Source of the DNA: CAYQLK01 sp964426075
GTDB taxonomy: Bacteria; Patescibacteriota; Microgenomatia; CAYQLK01
Assembly: GCA_964426075.1 (NCBI GenBank)
Contig: CAYROP010000002.1
Location: 1-47,345, forward strand
Direction: 5' to 3'
Length of the DNA stretch: 47,345 nucleotides
Translations under genes and position numbers: made by a program
Shown: one piece after another, positions 30,145 through 38,907 of the stretch
Layout: each line of letters starts with the position of its first letter
Position numbering within the stretch: position 1 is the stretch's first letter
The notes under the pieces: generated by a model
Databases searched by the model: none
What the model was told of the DNA's origin: nothing
Seen by the model: the letters and a program-made list of their open reading frames with translations, nothing else

Positions 30145-32778
30145 CTAATCAACCCAAGGCTGCCCAACTGAAACATTGATCTCTTTACTTCCCACACCAC
30201 CATTTTTAAGGTTACAAGCGACTCTAATCTTGTGTTTACCTTTTTGTCCATCGGTAAACAAATATTCAAACTCTGGACTCAACCCTTGATTAGTTTTGAC
30301 CTTATTATCGTCAATATATAATTCACATTTTTCAACATTACTATCATCTTTGACTGTAACCTTCGCCTTAATCGTAACCTTTAGATCAACCTGATCTTTA
30401 TCTCTCGGCCTATCCATATCCAAGATTACATCCGTATCTGATACAGACGATTTACCATCAGAGTTCTCTGTAGGTGGCCTATACCTTTCATCGGTTTGAG
30501 TCGCTGCCCAAGCGTTAATTCCTTCTTGCCAGCGATTCTTACCATCAGTCGAAATCGGATCCTCTTCATTGAATACAAAATATTCTTTCTCGTCATACTC
30601 ACCCTTAGCAACTTCCAAGTCGTTTGCCAGTTTACCTGTAGACTTACTTACTTTTACCTTTTTAAACTTCAGACAGTCTTCTGTAGGTTCTGTTCCTTTA
30701 ACAAAATATTCAGCTCTTGTTGCAAAATCGCGACAGACCTTACCACCACCAATTGCATCAATTACCTCAGATGTAACATTCGACGGAACTTTAAAATCTT
30801 CACTCTTTTTATCTTTTAAGGCATAACTCATAATCTTATTCCAAATTGGTGATGCTCCAGTTAAACCAGAAGAAATCTTAGGATTCATGGGACTATTGTC
30901 GTTGTTACCAACCCAAACACCCACAACAACCGATGGAGTGTAACCGACAGTCCAGTTATCACGCTTATCATCTGTCGTACCTGTTTTGACTGAAACAGTC
31001 TTTCCCGGCACAACCAAGCTTGATCCAGTACCAAAAGCCGACGAGCGAGCAGCATTATCCAACAAGAAATGAGAAATAATAAATGAGGTCTCTTCGCTCA
31101 AAACCTTTGGACCTTCTTTCGGTTTATTTTCCTTAAGTGTTTTACCTTTACGATCCTCGATCTTTAATATCGAAATAGGCTCTTGTCTACGTCCACCGTT
31201 TGCAAACACGCCAAAAGCCGTTGTCATATCAATTAATTTAACCTCACCTCCACCCAAAGTAACCGACAAACCAAATCGTTTCATATTGTCGTTCGTTGGT
31301 TCAAGAGTCGAAAGTCCCATATCATATGCAGTCTGTAACATGCTTTTTACTCCAACCATCGCAAGCAACTTAACCGCAGGAATATTGTATGAATTAGCCA
31401 GAGCATATCTTAGCTGAGTCGGACCATGAAACTTACTATCATAGTTAACCGGCTTGTAAGGTGGCTGACCAGCTCCACCGGGGAATTCTGTCGGTGTATC
31501 CATTATTACTGTACTCGAAGGCAAACCTTCTTCAATTGCGGTTGCATATGTCACAGGTTTAATCGACGATCCAGGTTGTCTTAGTGCTGTTGCCACATTG
31601 TATTTACCATCATATTCCTCATCAAAATAATCTTTTGAGCCAACCATTGCCAAAATCTCACCATTTTTAGGGTCAGTAACCATAGCTGCACCGTTGGTTG
31701 CATTAAGATCCGCAAGCTTGGTCACTTCGTCATAAACAATCTTCTGTGCCTCTTCCTGCAAATCAAGATCCAAACTTGTCGTAACCTTAAGTCCTCCAGA
31801 CTGCACGACTGATTCACCATACTCATTTTCTAACTGCTCACGAATATAAAAAACAAAGTGTGGAGCCTTGAAAGTTTCATTTGATTTCGCAAAAACCACA
31901 CTTGGTAGTTCAGACACAATTTGCTCTTCCTGCTCTTTGGTAATGTAATTATCTTCACGCATTCTTCTAGCAACATCTTTTGATCTATCTATATAAGCTG
32001 TTGGGTTCTGACCAAAAGGGGATAGATAGGTAGGTCTTTGTGGAAGTCCAGCTAAAATAACTGCTTCAGTCAAAGTCAGATCTTTTGAGGTTTTGCCAAA
32101 ATATAACTGCGAAGCTGCCTCAATCCCCGAAGCTGTACCACCATAAGGAATTTCATTTAAATAAATCTGTAATATTTCGTCTTTAGAGTATTTTCCCTCT
32201 ATCTGAACAGCCAAAATAAACTCCTTAAACTTACGGGTTAAAGTCTGTTCATCGGTCAATAAGGCCTTTTTAACCAACTGCTGAGTAATCGTCGATCCAC
32301 CCTGCGTATCTCCAAAAAACACTGTTTTAATAAATCCGCGAATAAAACCAACCGGACTAAAACCACCGTGTTTATAAAAATTCTGGTCCTCAATCGCAAT
32401 TGACGCTTGAGGAACATAAGGCGGCAAACTCTTTAATTCGACAAGGGATCTATTTTCATTACCGTAAACATCATAAAGAAGCTTGCCATTTCGATCCAAA
32501 ATCTTCGTCGACAACTCCTGATCTCTTTCAGTAAGTTTTGTAGGCGATGGTAAACTGCGAGACACTATGGCAAAAAGAATTCCAATAAAAACAATCATTA
32601 CTACAAGACCCGCAATTAAAGCCGTTGTTGCAAACGCCACAAGTTTTGCTTTTTTGCTTTTACGCGAAAAAAGTAATCTTTTGGTTGTGCCGGAAAAATA
32701 AACTGGTCTCCTACGACCAGATGACTGTGGAACCTTTAACATTCCTACTATTCTAACAAGCCTACTTATAGTAAACAA
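30145..32778 (-). CDS. Class A penicillin-binding protein (PBP1A-like)
   Basis: This bifunctional enzyme polymerises glycan strands and cross-links peptides outside the membrane. The 877-residue protein has a TM helix (about 47-72), the GT51 domain with Glu130 in AIEDQNFY and GGSTITQQL, and a transpeptidase domain with SxxK at Ser404-Lys407, SYN (463-465) and KTG (598-600). After about residue 780 a C-terminal Ig-like beta domain follows. It is divergent from tyrS. Wall genes murT/gatD and the lysozyme-like protein lie elsewhere in the window. Confidence 0.95.
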   Translation of the reverse strand: MFTISRLVRIVGMLKVPQSSGRRRPVYFSGTTKRLLFSRKSKKAKLVAFATTALIAGLVVMIVFIGILFAIVSRSLPSPTKLTERDQELSTKILDRNGKLLYDVYGNENRSLVELKSLPPYVPQASIAIEDQNFYKHGGFSPVGFIRGFIKTVFFGDTQGGSTITQQLVKKALLTDEQTLTRKFKEFILAVQIEGKYSKDEILQIYLNEIPYGGTASGIEAASQLYFGKTSKDLTLTEAVILAGLPQRPTYLSPFGQNPTAYIDRSKDVARRMREDNYITKEQEEQIVSELPSVVFAKSNETFKAPHFVFYIREQLENEYGESVVQSGGLKVTTSLDLDLQEEAQKIVYDEVTKLADLNATNGAAMVTDPKNGEILAMVGSKDYFDEEYDGKYNVATALRQPGSSIKPVTYATAIEEGLPSSTVIMDTPTEFPGGAGQPPYKPVNYDSKFHGPTQLRYALANSYNIPAVKLLAMVGVKSMLQTAYDMGLSTLEPTNDNMKRFGLSVTLGGGEVKLIDMTTAFGVFANGGRRQEPISILKIEDRKGKTLKENKPKEGPKVLSEETSFIISHFLLDNAARSSAFGTGSSLVVPGKTVSVKTGTTDDKRDNWTVGYTPSVVVGVWVGNNDNSPMNPKISSGLTGASPIWNKIMSYALKDKKSEDFKVPSNVTSEVIDAIGGGKVCRDFATRAEYFVKGTEPTEDCLKFKKVKVSKSTGKLANDLEVAKGEYDEKEYFVFNEEDPISTDGKNRWQEGINAWAATQTDERYRPPTENSDGKSSVSDTDVILDMDRPRDKDQVDLKVTIKAKVTVKDDSNVEKCELYIDDNKVKTNQGLSPEFEYLFTDGQKGKHKIRVACNLKNGGVGSKEINVSVGQPWVD

Positions 32779-32834
32779 ATCAATAAGTACTAATATATTT
32801 GGAATTAGCCTGAATTTATGTCAAAATAAAATCC

Positions 32835-33962
32835 ATGCAAAGCCTAGACGAAGTCTTAACTCGCGGTGTCGACAAAATCTATCCAGACACCTCATCACTC
32901 AAAACCGCACTTGAAACAAAAAAACTTCGCATCTACTGCGGATTCGACCCAACAGGCAACACTCTCCATTTAGGCCATGTCGTCAACCTCCTCAAACTTC
33001 GCGCATTCCACCTGCTTGGCCATGATGTTTTTGTAGTAATTGGTACTTTTACGGCTCGCATTGGCGATCCAGACAAGGCAGAGACAAGAGCAAAACTAAC
33101 AATTGAACAGGTCAAAGAGAACGCTTCCGACTATATCAGACAAATAAGACTCTTCTTCCCGGAAGTTGACGATAATCACATCAAATACAACTCCGAATGG
33201 CTCGACAAAATGGACCTGTCCGAAATGCTCGAATACCTTAGTTTTTTCACACATGCCCAAATCATCGAACGAGATCTTTTTCAAGAAAGACTAAAAAAAG
33301 GCTCTTCACTGGCAATGTCCGAATTGATGTATCCAATTATGCAGGCGATAGACAGTGACAAACTTAACATCGATCTTGAACTTGGCGGAGCTGATCAAAC
33401 CTTCAATATGTTAATCGGCAAGGAACTGATGCGTAAAAAAAATAATAAAGAAAAATTCGTACTTACCAATCGATTATTAGTTGACGAAAAAGGCGAAAAG
33501 GCAGGCAAAACCACAGGCAATATGATTGCCATCTCTGATTCTCCAAAAGCAATTTGGGACAAAATATTACAACTTCCTAGAGACTTAATTAAACCTTACA
33601 TGGAAGGTGCGACTGATTTAGACAAAGAAAGAATCGATCAACTAACTTCAGATCTTACAAACAGCGCCAACATTAACAAAACCTTAACAGAGCTTGCCAA
33701 CTACTTTAACGAAAAAATTCACAACCAAAAACCGACCAACTTAACAACTGAATCTGTTGCCAAAGTTAAAAATACCCCAAATCAAACTTTGCTTGATATA
33801 GCCATCGAATCAAACCTTTTTTCAAGTAACTCAGAAGCTAAAAACAGAATTTCCGAAGGGGTATTGGTTGGCGATAAAAAAATTACAGACTTCAACTATC
33901 AACCAGAAAACAATGAGAATGAAATTTATTTTGGAAAAAAGAATAAAGTTATAAGAGAATGA
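32835..33962 (+). CDS. tyrS: Tyrosyl-tRNA synthetase
   Basis: The 375-residue class I enzyme charges tRNA-Tyr. It has YCGFDPTGNTLHLGH with the HIGH-like HLGH, the tyrosine pocket region LGGADQTFNMLIGKEL, and the KMSKS-like KAGKTTGN. The C-terminus carries an S4-like RNA-binding domain (NRISEGVLVGDKKI). A TAAAAT box lies only 2 bases before the ATG, so the true transcript start is unclear. The stop overlaps the next small gene as ATGA. Confidence 0.94.
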   Translation: MQSLDEVLTRGVDKIYPDTSSLKTALETKKLRIYCGFDPTGNTLHLGHVVNLLKLRAFHLLGHDVFVVIGTFTARIGDPDKAETRAKLTIEQVKENASDYIRQIRLFFPEVDDNHIKYNSEWLDKMDLSEMLEYLSFFTHAQIIERDLFQERLKKGSSLAMSELMYPIMQAIDSDKLNIDLELGGADQTFNMLIGKELMRKKNNKEKFVLTNRLLVDEKGEKAGKTTGNMIAISDSPKAIWDKILQLPRDLIKPYMEGATDLDKERIDQLTSDLTNSANINKTLTELANYFNEKIHNQKPTNLTTESVAKVKNTPNQTLLDIAIESNLFSSNSEAKNRISEGVLVGDKKITDFNYQPENNENEIYFGKKNKVIRE

Positions 33963-34096
33963 GAAAAATAACCGTCAAACCCCGCAAACTACTTCCACGC
34001 AAAAAACACCTTAAACTAGCTGCAAAAATTTTAGCTCTAATCGCCGGAATAATTATTATTTTGTCCTCGATTCTCTTACCGCTAGCATACTCTTAG
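33959..34096 (+). CDS. Small basic single-TM protein (45 aa)
   Basis: The ATG overlaps the tyrS stop (ATGA). The product has a very basic start (RKITVKPRKLLPRKKHLK) followed by one hydrophobic helix ILALIAGIIIILSSILLPLA. No family is recognised. Its coupling to tyrS and clear membrane pattern suggest a true small protein. Confidence 0.6.
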   Translation: MRKITVKPRKLLPRKKHLKLAAKILALIAGIIIILSSILLPLAYS

Positions 34097-34131
34097 CTTT
34101 TGCCTTTAGCCCTTATAATTCTTAAGTAATT

Positions 34132-36138
34132 ATGCAACTCTCTGATTCTGTCGCGACAGTCTCTGGTATTGGTAATAAAAGTGCTGACAAACTAAGTAGA
34201 CTTAAAATCTTTACTGTTCGAGATCTATTATTCCATTTACCAAAAAAATACAACGACTTTTCCAAAACAATCGCTCTTTACGAGTTCGACACCCATCTAA
34301 ATGAAGAAATAACCACTCGTGCAACCGTTATCAATAAGGTTTTCCTAAGAGCTAGAACTGGTCGTAATCTAACTGCCGTGACTGTCTATGACGGCAAGGT
34401 TCGTAAGACTTTTATGTTTTTTGGTCCTCCATATATAACTAGCGACCTCAAAAAAAATCAGTCTTATTATTTCTTTGGCAAGCTAACCGCTTACCGCAAT
34501 CAGGTTTCAATTACTAACCCTGGCTTTACCCCAATTGAAGAGCAGGCTTCAAAATTTTCAACTATTTATCCCTTAACTGCAGGTCTAACGAACAAATTTT
34601 TTACCAAAAATATTAACAAAATCCTTAACTCAGACATTAATTTTTCCAAACTCGATTTTATCAAGAACTACTTAGACGCTAAAACTTTAGACCTTTATCA
34701 ATCTTTAGAAACTATTCACAACCCTAACGACTTAAGCTTAATCGAAAATGCCAAAAAGAGACTGGCAATCGACGAAGTTGTCTTAGTCCGCCTTGCTAAC
34801 AGCTTACGACGCAAAAAATGGCAGAAAAAACTACAAACTAATAAGTACAAAAACTTTCCGGTTGAAAATATTCTCAAAAACCTACACCTCACCTTGACCA
34901 ATGACCAACTACAAGCTTTAGACGACATCGTTTGTGATTTCAAAAAATCAGAACCTGCCAATCGCGTAATTCAAGGTGATGTAGGCTCAGGCAAAACTAT
35001 TGTCGCCGGTATCGCCGGAGCAGTAACTGCAAGCAACAATTTACAAACGATCTTACTTGCCCCAACCGAAATCCTCGCCAATCAGCATCTAATCTCACTA
35101 CAAAAATTCTTTCCAAGCCTTGATATTGGCATATTTACTGGTTATAAAAAAATCTGGGGCAAAGATATTACAGTTGGCACCCATGCTTTACTTGAAAAAA
35201 AGGCATTGGAACACTTTAAGAAAAACAAGGTGGGACTTGTCGTAGTTGACGAACAACACCGCTTTGGCGTCAATCAAAGATCCAAGATATTTGGCCTTGG
35301 CGCGCGTAAAAATATTTATCCTCATTTTTTATCACTTACTGCCACACCAATTCCCAGAACAATTGCACTAACTATTTATGGCGATGTTGACCTTAGCCAA
35401 ATCAAATCATTCCCCAAAGGCCACAGACAGGTTACCAGCCATATTTTAACTTCCAATCAAAAACCCAAAGCCTACAATTTCATTGAAAGCGAACTACAAA
35501 AAGGCAATAGCGCATTATTTATTGCGCCAATAATTGAAGAGTCAGAGACCCTACAGGGAGAAATCGAATCAGTTAAAAAATTATTCTTAGAGGTTAATAA
35601 ATATTTCAAAAATAAAAAAGTATTTTTACTTCACGGCAAACTCAAATCAACTGAGAAAGAGCAAATTTTAGCCGATTTTGCCAATAACCCTGGCACAATT
35701 CTTGTCTCAACTCCAGTTGTTGAGGTTGGAATCGATATTCCTGATCTTTCGATTCTGGTTATTAGTTCCTCAGAAAGATTTGGTCTATCTCAACTTCACC
35801 AGCTAAGAGGTCGTATCGGCAGAAAAGGGCAGAAAGCATATTGTTTCCTGTTTCACTCACAAGACAAAACAAACTCTACTCGCCTTAAACATTTTATCGC
35901 CGAACACGATGGCGGCAAACTTGCCTTATTAGATCTCAAAGTTAGAGGAGCAGGGGAAACATACGGTTATCTACAACACGGCAAAGGTAATTTTAAAATC
36001 GCCGATCTTTCTTCGATCGATGAAATAAAAAAAGCCTCTAATATAGCTGACCAAATACTTTTAGCTGATCCAGATTTGACTAATCCATACATCAAAGAAT
36101 ACTTACAATCGTTTGCTACTCCAGATCCAATCGACTAG
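34132..36138 (+). CDS. recG: ATP-dependent DNA helicase RecG
   Basis: RecG remodels stalled replication forks. The 668-residue protein has an N-terminal wedge/OB region, Walker A GDVGSGKT, DEQHRFG as Walker B, SLTATPIPRT, and the C-terminal helicase motifs including VVEVGIDIPD and QLRGRIGRKGQ. A TATAAT lies at 34114-34119, so the leader would be only a few bases. It is typical in length. Confidence 0.95.
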   Translation: MQLSDSVATVSGIGNKSADKLSRLKIFTVRDLLFHLPKKYNDFSKTIALYEFDTHLNEEITTRATVINKVFLRARTGRNLTAVTVYDGKVRKTFMFFGPPYITSDLKKNQSYYFFGKLTAYRNQVSITNPGFTPIEEQASKFSTIYPLTAGLTNKFFTKNINKILNSDINFSKLDFIKNYLDAKTLDLYQSLETIHNPNDLSLIENAKKRLAIDEVVLVRLANSLRRKKWQKKLQTNKYKNFPVENILKNLHLTLTNDQLQALDDIVCDFKKSEPANRVIQGDVGSGKTIVAGIAGAVTASNNLQTILLAPTEILANQHLISLQKFFPSLDIGIFTGYKKIWGKDITVGTHALLEKKALEHFKKNKVGLVVVDEQHRFGVNQRSKIFGLGARKNIYPHFLSLTATPIPRTIALTIYGDVDLSQIKSFPKGHRQVTSHILTSNQKPKAYNFIESELQKGNSALFIAPIIEESETLQGEIESVKKLFLEVNKYFKNKKVFLLHGKLKSTEKEQILADFANNPGTILVSTPVVEVGIDIPDLSILVISSSERFGLSQLHQLRGRIGRKGQKAYCFLFHSQDKTNSTRLKHFIAEHDGGKLALLDLKVRGAGETYGYLQHGKGNFKIADLSSIDEIKKASNIADQILLADPDLTNPYIKEYLQSFATPDPID

Positions 36139-36157
36139 TTATTTATAACCTCTAGTA

Positions 36158-36186
36158 TTGATTATTTTATATTGTTGAATTAAAAT
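36158..36186 (+). promoter_or_regulatory. Promoter for 36223 gene
   Basis: TTGATT (36158-36163) and TAAAAT (36181-36186) are 17 bases apart; a TTTCC-AAC-GGAAA hairpin overlaps the start of the leader. Confidence 0.6.
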
Positions 36187-36222
36187 TTCCAACGGAAATC
36201 GCACTCGCAAAGGAACTTTAAA

Positions 36223-36573
36223 TTGTCCAAGACCAAAAAAAGTAAAAAGGGTGGAAAAAAGGTTAAGGAGCAAAGGGTAGAGACTCCCACTATCGCAGAA
36301 GAGCCCACTGCCCTCCGCCCAACCCCACCTCGAGGTCCAGGCCTTGATCTCTCAAAGGTCACCAATTCCACACCTGATGTTCGGGATCTAGACAGAGAAC
36401 TGCGATTCTGTCTGGAACAGCCGAACCCCAGAGACGCCGAATGCGTTCGACTGCTTGTCGGGCACGTAGTAAGCAACAATCTGCAAGTTCTCGAACAAAA
36501 AAGTCATCTAGGCGAAGCCAACAAAGCCCTTCTTGGCGATGCCATTGCAACCCTCCGCAGACTCATCGCTTGA
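36223..36573 (+). CDS. Unknown GC-rich small protein with Lys-rich start
   Basis: The 116-residue protein starts at TTG with AAAGGA eight bases before. It has a basic N-terminus (SKTKKSKKGGKKVK), a Pro-rich linker (RPTPPRGPG) and a helical C-terminal half (RELRFCLEQPNPRDAECVRL). I do not recognise it. The basic tail may bind nucleic acid. It is single, GC-rich, with its own promoter and terminator like the gap and HD genes. Confidence 0.7.
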   Translation: MSKTKKSKKGGKKVKEQRVETPTIAEEPTALRPTPPRGPGLDLSKVTNSTPDVRDLDRELRFCLEQPNPRDAECVRLLVGHVVSNNLQVLEQKSHLGEANKALLGDAIATLRRLIA

Positions 36574-36582
36574 TACAAACCC

Positions 36583-36619
36583 TCCCCCGTAAATCATAAA
36601 AGTTTGCGGGGGATTTTTT
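36583..36619 (+). terminator. Intrinsic terminator after 36223 gene
   Basis: TCCCCCG pairs with CGGGGGA across an AAA/TTT inner stem, followed by six T. Confidence 0.88.
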
Positions 36620-36622
36620 ATG

Positions 36623-36651
36623 TTGACTTAAAAATTACCGCTGTATATAAT
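36623..36651 (+). promoter_or_regulatory. Promoter for rpmF
   Basis: TTGACT (36623-36628) and TATAAT (36646-36651) are 17 bases apart, with a leader of about 22 bases and no SD. Confidence 0.7.
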
Positions 36652-36679
36652 TCGCAGGCTTAAATAACTAACAAAATAA

Positions 36680-36847
36680 ATGGCACCCGTACCAAAAAAA
36701 CATTTATCAAAAGTCAGGCAAGGTAAAAGACGCGCAACCTTAAGTGTTGCAAGCGTTCGAACTGTCTTGTGCAAAAACTGCAACTCTCCCAAACTTCCGC
36801 ACCGAGTTTGCCCTAACTGTAATACTTACAAAACTCGTAGCTACTGA
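36680..36847 (+). CDS. rpmF: 50S ribosomal protein L32
   Basis: The 55-residue protein starts MAPVPKKHLSKVRQGKRRA and carries the zinc-binding pairs CKNC and CPNC, as in L32 of the zinc type. It is short but complete and lies before nusB. Confidence 0.92.
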   Translation: MAPVPKKHLSKVRQGKRRATLSVASVRTVLCKNCNSPKLPHRVCPNCNTYKTRSY

Positions 36848-36905
36848 ACTAACTAACTAGTTGCTACATTATTTTTAGGTATAATCTTAAATAATGTAAG
36901 TATTT

Positions 36906-37307
36906 ATGAAATCCAAAACTGACCCGCGTCACAAACATCGCATTAAACTCGTCAGAATGCTATTTGCTTACGAATTTGACCACGACCAAGCAGACTTTTC
37001 CGAAATCCTTCCAATTACCAAATCAATTACAGATATTGACCTAGAAATTGCCAAAAACGCTCCTGCTTGGCCAATCGAACAAATTTCCAAAATAGACTTA
37101 GCAGTTTTAAGACTTGCTGTTTATGAATTACTTATTGATAAAAGCCAACCGCAAAAAGTTGTTATCGACGAAGCAATTGAACTTGGAAAAGAATTCGGCA
37201 ATGAACACACCAGCTCATTTATTAACGGTGTTTTAGGATCGGTCGTCAAAGAAATTCCACCTACTGAACCAAAGCAAGAATCAGAAAAAACTAAAGAAGC
37301 AGAATAA
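36906..37307 (+). CDS. nusB: Transcription antitermination factor NusB
   Basis: NusB joins S10 to stop early termination of rRNA transcripts. The 133-residue all-helical protein has RHKHRIKLVRMLFAYEFD at the start, and IDLAVLRLAVYELL and KVVIDEAIELGKEFG in the NusB fold. A TATAAT box lies at 36880-36885. Confidence 0.92.
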   Translation: MKSKTDPRHKHRIKLVRMLFAYEFDHDQADFSEILPITKSITDIDLEIAKNAPAWPIEQISKIDLAVLRLAVYELLIDKSQPQKVVIDEAIELGKEFGNEHTSSFINGVLGSVVKEIPPTEPKQESEKTKEAE

Positions 37308-37352
37308 AGGGTTGTTTTTTGTTATTTTTTTCTTGTAAGATACCAAATAGAT

Positions 37353-37583
37353 ATGGAAACTATTACACAAGTCATCAAAACAGTTGCAGAAACGACGGGT
37401 AATTTGGTCGAAGATGTTACTGAATCTTCTGATCTAAGAATTGACCTCAACCTCTCTGAATTAGAAATAAGAGATACAATAACTGCACTCGAGGAAGAAT
37501 TTGATATTGATTTATCACACACTGACATCGAACAGGTTAACACTGTTCACGACTTAGCAACCGAAGTCGAAGACAAATTATAA
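37353..37583 (+). CDS. Acyl carrier protein-like protein with shifted or lost attachment Ser
   Basis: The 76-residue protein has the acidic four-helix ACP pattern (LRIDLNLSELEIRDTITALE, then EEFDIDL). In ACP the DSL motif carries the phosphopantetheine Ser; when the EEEF anchor is aligned, that position is Glu36 and a Ser lies one residue earlier (Ser35, in LSEL). The arm may therefore be absent or moved. It precedes rnc, as acpP does in many bacteria, which supports the family call. Confidence 0.75.
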   Translation: METITQVIKTVAETTGNLVEDVTESSDLRIDLNLSELEIRDTITALEEEFDIDLSHTDIEQVNTVHDLATEVEDKL

Positions 37584-37596
37584 AATATTTTTAATT

Positions 37597-38331
37597 GTGG
37601 CCAAAAAATCCAATACAGAGTTGCTTTTTGATAACTTCCCAATATCCGAAGCCGAAAAAGCTTTAAGTGTAAAATTCAAAAATCCAAAACTCTTAGCCAA
37701 CGCCTTCGTACACAGATCATACTTAAACGAAGTCTCAGCTCCAGATACAGTTTTTACACACGACAACGAAAGGCTAGAATTTCTTGGCGATAGTGTTTTA
37801 TCGTTGATTGTCTCCGAGCATTTATATTTAACCTATCCTGACCAAAAAGAGGGAATACTCACTCACTACCGTTCAGTTCTAGTCAGAACTGAAAGTTTAG
37901 CTGAAATGACAACACAACTTGACCTTGCCAAGTTTTTATTCCTATCCAAAGGTGAACACGAAAGAGGGGGCACTAAAACTAAATCTATCCTCGCCAATAC
38001 CTATGAAGCGGTTCTCGGAGCAATTTTTCTTGACCTAGGCATTCTTACTGCTAAAAAATTCGTCTTCCGCACACTACTTAAAGGCCCATCAAGCCATCTT
38101 GAAAGTTCGCTCCTGGATCCTAAAAGCAGACTGCAAGAAATTGTTCAAAAACGCTTTAAAAGTTCTCCTTTTTATAAAACAGTTTCTGAAAGTGGCCCTG
38201 ATCATGCAAAAACATTTACCGTTGAGGTTCTAATTAATCGCGTCGTCTCTGGCACCGGCAAGGGCAACAGCAAACAAGAAGCTCAACAGGACGCCGCCAA
38301 GGTAGCACTTAATAATTTAATTGAAAAATAA
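37597..38331 (+). CDS. rnc: Ribonuclease III
   Basis: RNase III cuts double-stranded RNA such as rRNA precursors. The 244-residue protein has the signature NERLEFLGDS (57-66), the second metal-site segment ILANTYEAVLGAIFLD with Glu137, and a C-terminal double-stranded RNA-binding domain from about residue 170. The first metal Asp of that segment (ADxxE in E. coli) is Asn here. The GTG at 37597 starts 13 bases after the ACP-like gene. Confidence 0.93.
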   Translation: MAKKSNTELLFDNFPISEAEKALSVKFKNPKLLANAFVHRSYLNEVSAPDTVFTHDNERLEFLGDSVLSLIVSEHLYLTYPDQKEGILTHYRSVLVRTESLAEMTTQLDLAKFLFLSKGEHERGGTKTKSILANTYEAVLGAIFLDLGILTAKKFVFRTLLKGPSSHLESSLLDPKSRLQEIVQKRFKSSPFYKTVSESGPDHAKTFTVEVLINRVVSGTGKGNSKQEAQQDAAKVALNNLIEK

Positions 38332-38350
38332 CACTAAAAAAGCATCAAGC

Positions 38351-38378
38351 TTGACACAGCTTCATTAGCCAGTATAAT
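38351..38378 (+). promoter_or_regulatory. Promoter for rpsP-khpA-trmD
   Basis: TTGACA (38351-38356) and TATAAT (38373-38378) are 16 bases apart. The expected transcript start near 38385 excludes the in-frame TTG at 38383 as start of rpsP. Confidence 0.78.
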
Positions 38379-38412
38379 CTGCTTGAACACAAATCAATTT
38401 CAAATATCTTTT

Positions 38413-38640
38413 ATGGTAAAAATCAGACTAACTAGAACAGGCAAAAAGGGAAGCCCTAGCTATCGCATCGTCGCGGTTGACTCTCGTGGCCCAAGAGATG
38501 GCAAATATATTGAAAACCTTGGAACCTACGACCCTAAGACCAAACCAGCTTCAGTTGAGCTTAAAAAAGATCTCATTGAAGCCTGGATCAAAAAAGGTGC
38601 ACAACTTTCTCCAACCGTTAGATCATTAATGGCTAAATAA
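38413..38640 (+). CDS. rpsP: 30S ribosomal protein S16
   Basis: The 75-residue protein starts MVKIRLTRTGKKGSPSYRIV and has ENLGTYDPKTKP, typical of S16. The ATG at 38413 is chosen by family length and by the promoter position. The stop overlaps khpA. Confidence 0.94.
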   Translation: MVKIRLTRTGKKGSPSYRIVAVDSRGPRDGKYIENLGTYDPKTKPASVELKKDLIEAWIKKGAQLSPTVRSLMAK

Positions 38641-38870
38641 TGAAAGATTTTGTTCTCTTTATCCTCGAATCAATCGTCGATCACCCAGAATCAGTCGAAG
38701 TTTTAGAAGAAACCACCGACAACGAAACAAAACTTACAATTACTGTCCACCAAGAAGATATCGGGCAAGTAATCGGCAAAAATGGTCGCATTATCCGCTC
38801 TATCCGCTCATTGGTAGGCATTTTAGCTACTCAGCAGGGTACATACTGCAGAGTAGAAGTTTCTGCCTGA
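38640..38870 (+). CDS. khpA: KH-domain RNA-binding protein KhpA
   Basis: The 76-residue single KH domain protein has the GxxG loop in VIGKNGRIIRSIRSLV. KhpA (YlqC) binds RNA, often with KhpB. Its place between rpsP and trmD is the common one, and it overlaps rpsP by one base. Confidence 0.9.
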   Translation: MKDFVLFILESIVDHPESVEVLEETTDNETKLTITVHQEDIGQVIGKNGRIIRSIRSLVGILATQQGTYCRVEVSA

Positions 38871-38907
38871 TTTTCCCCCTCAAATTAGCTTACAATCAAT
38901 AATAAAT

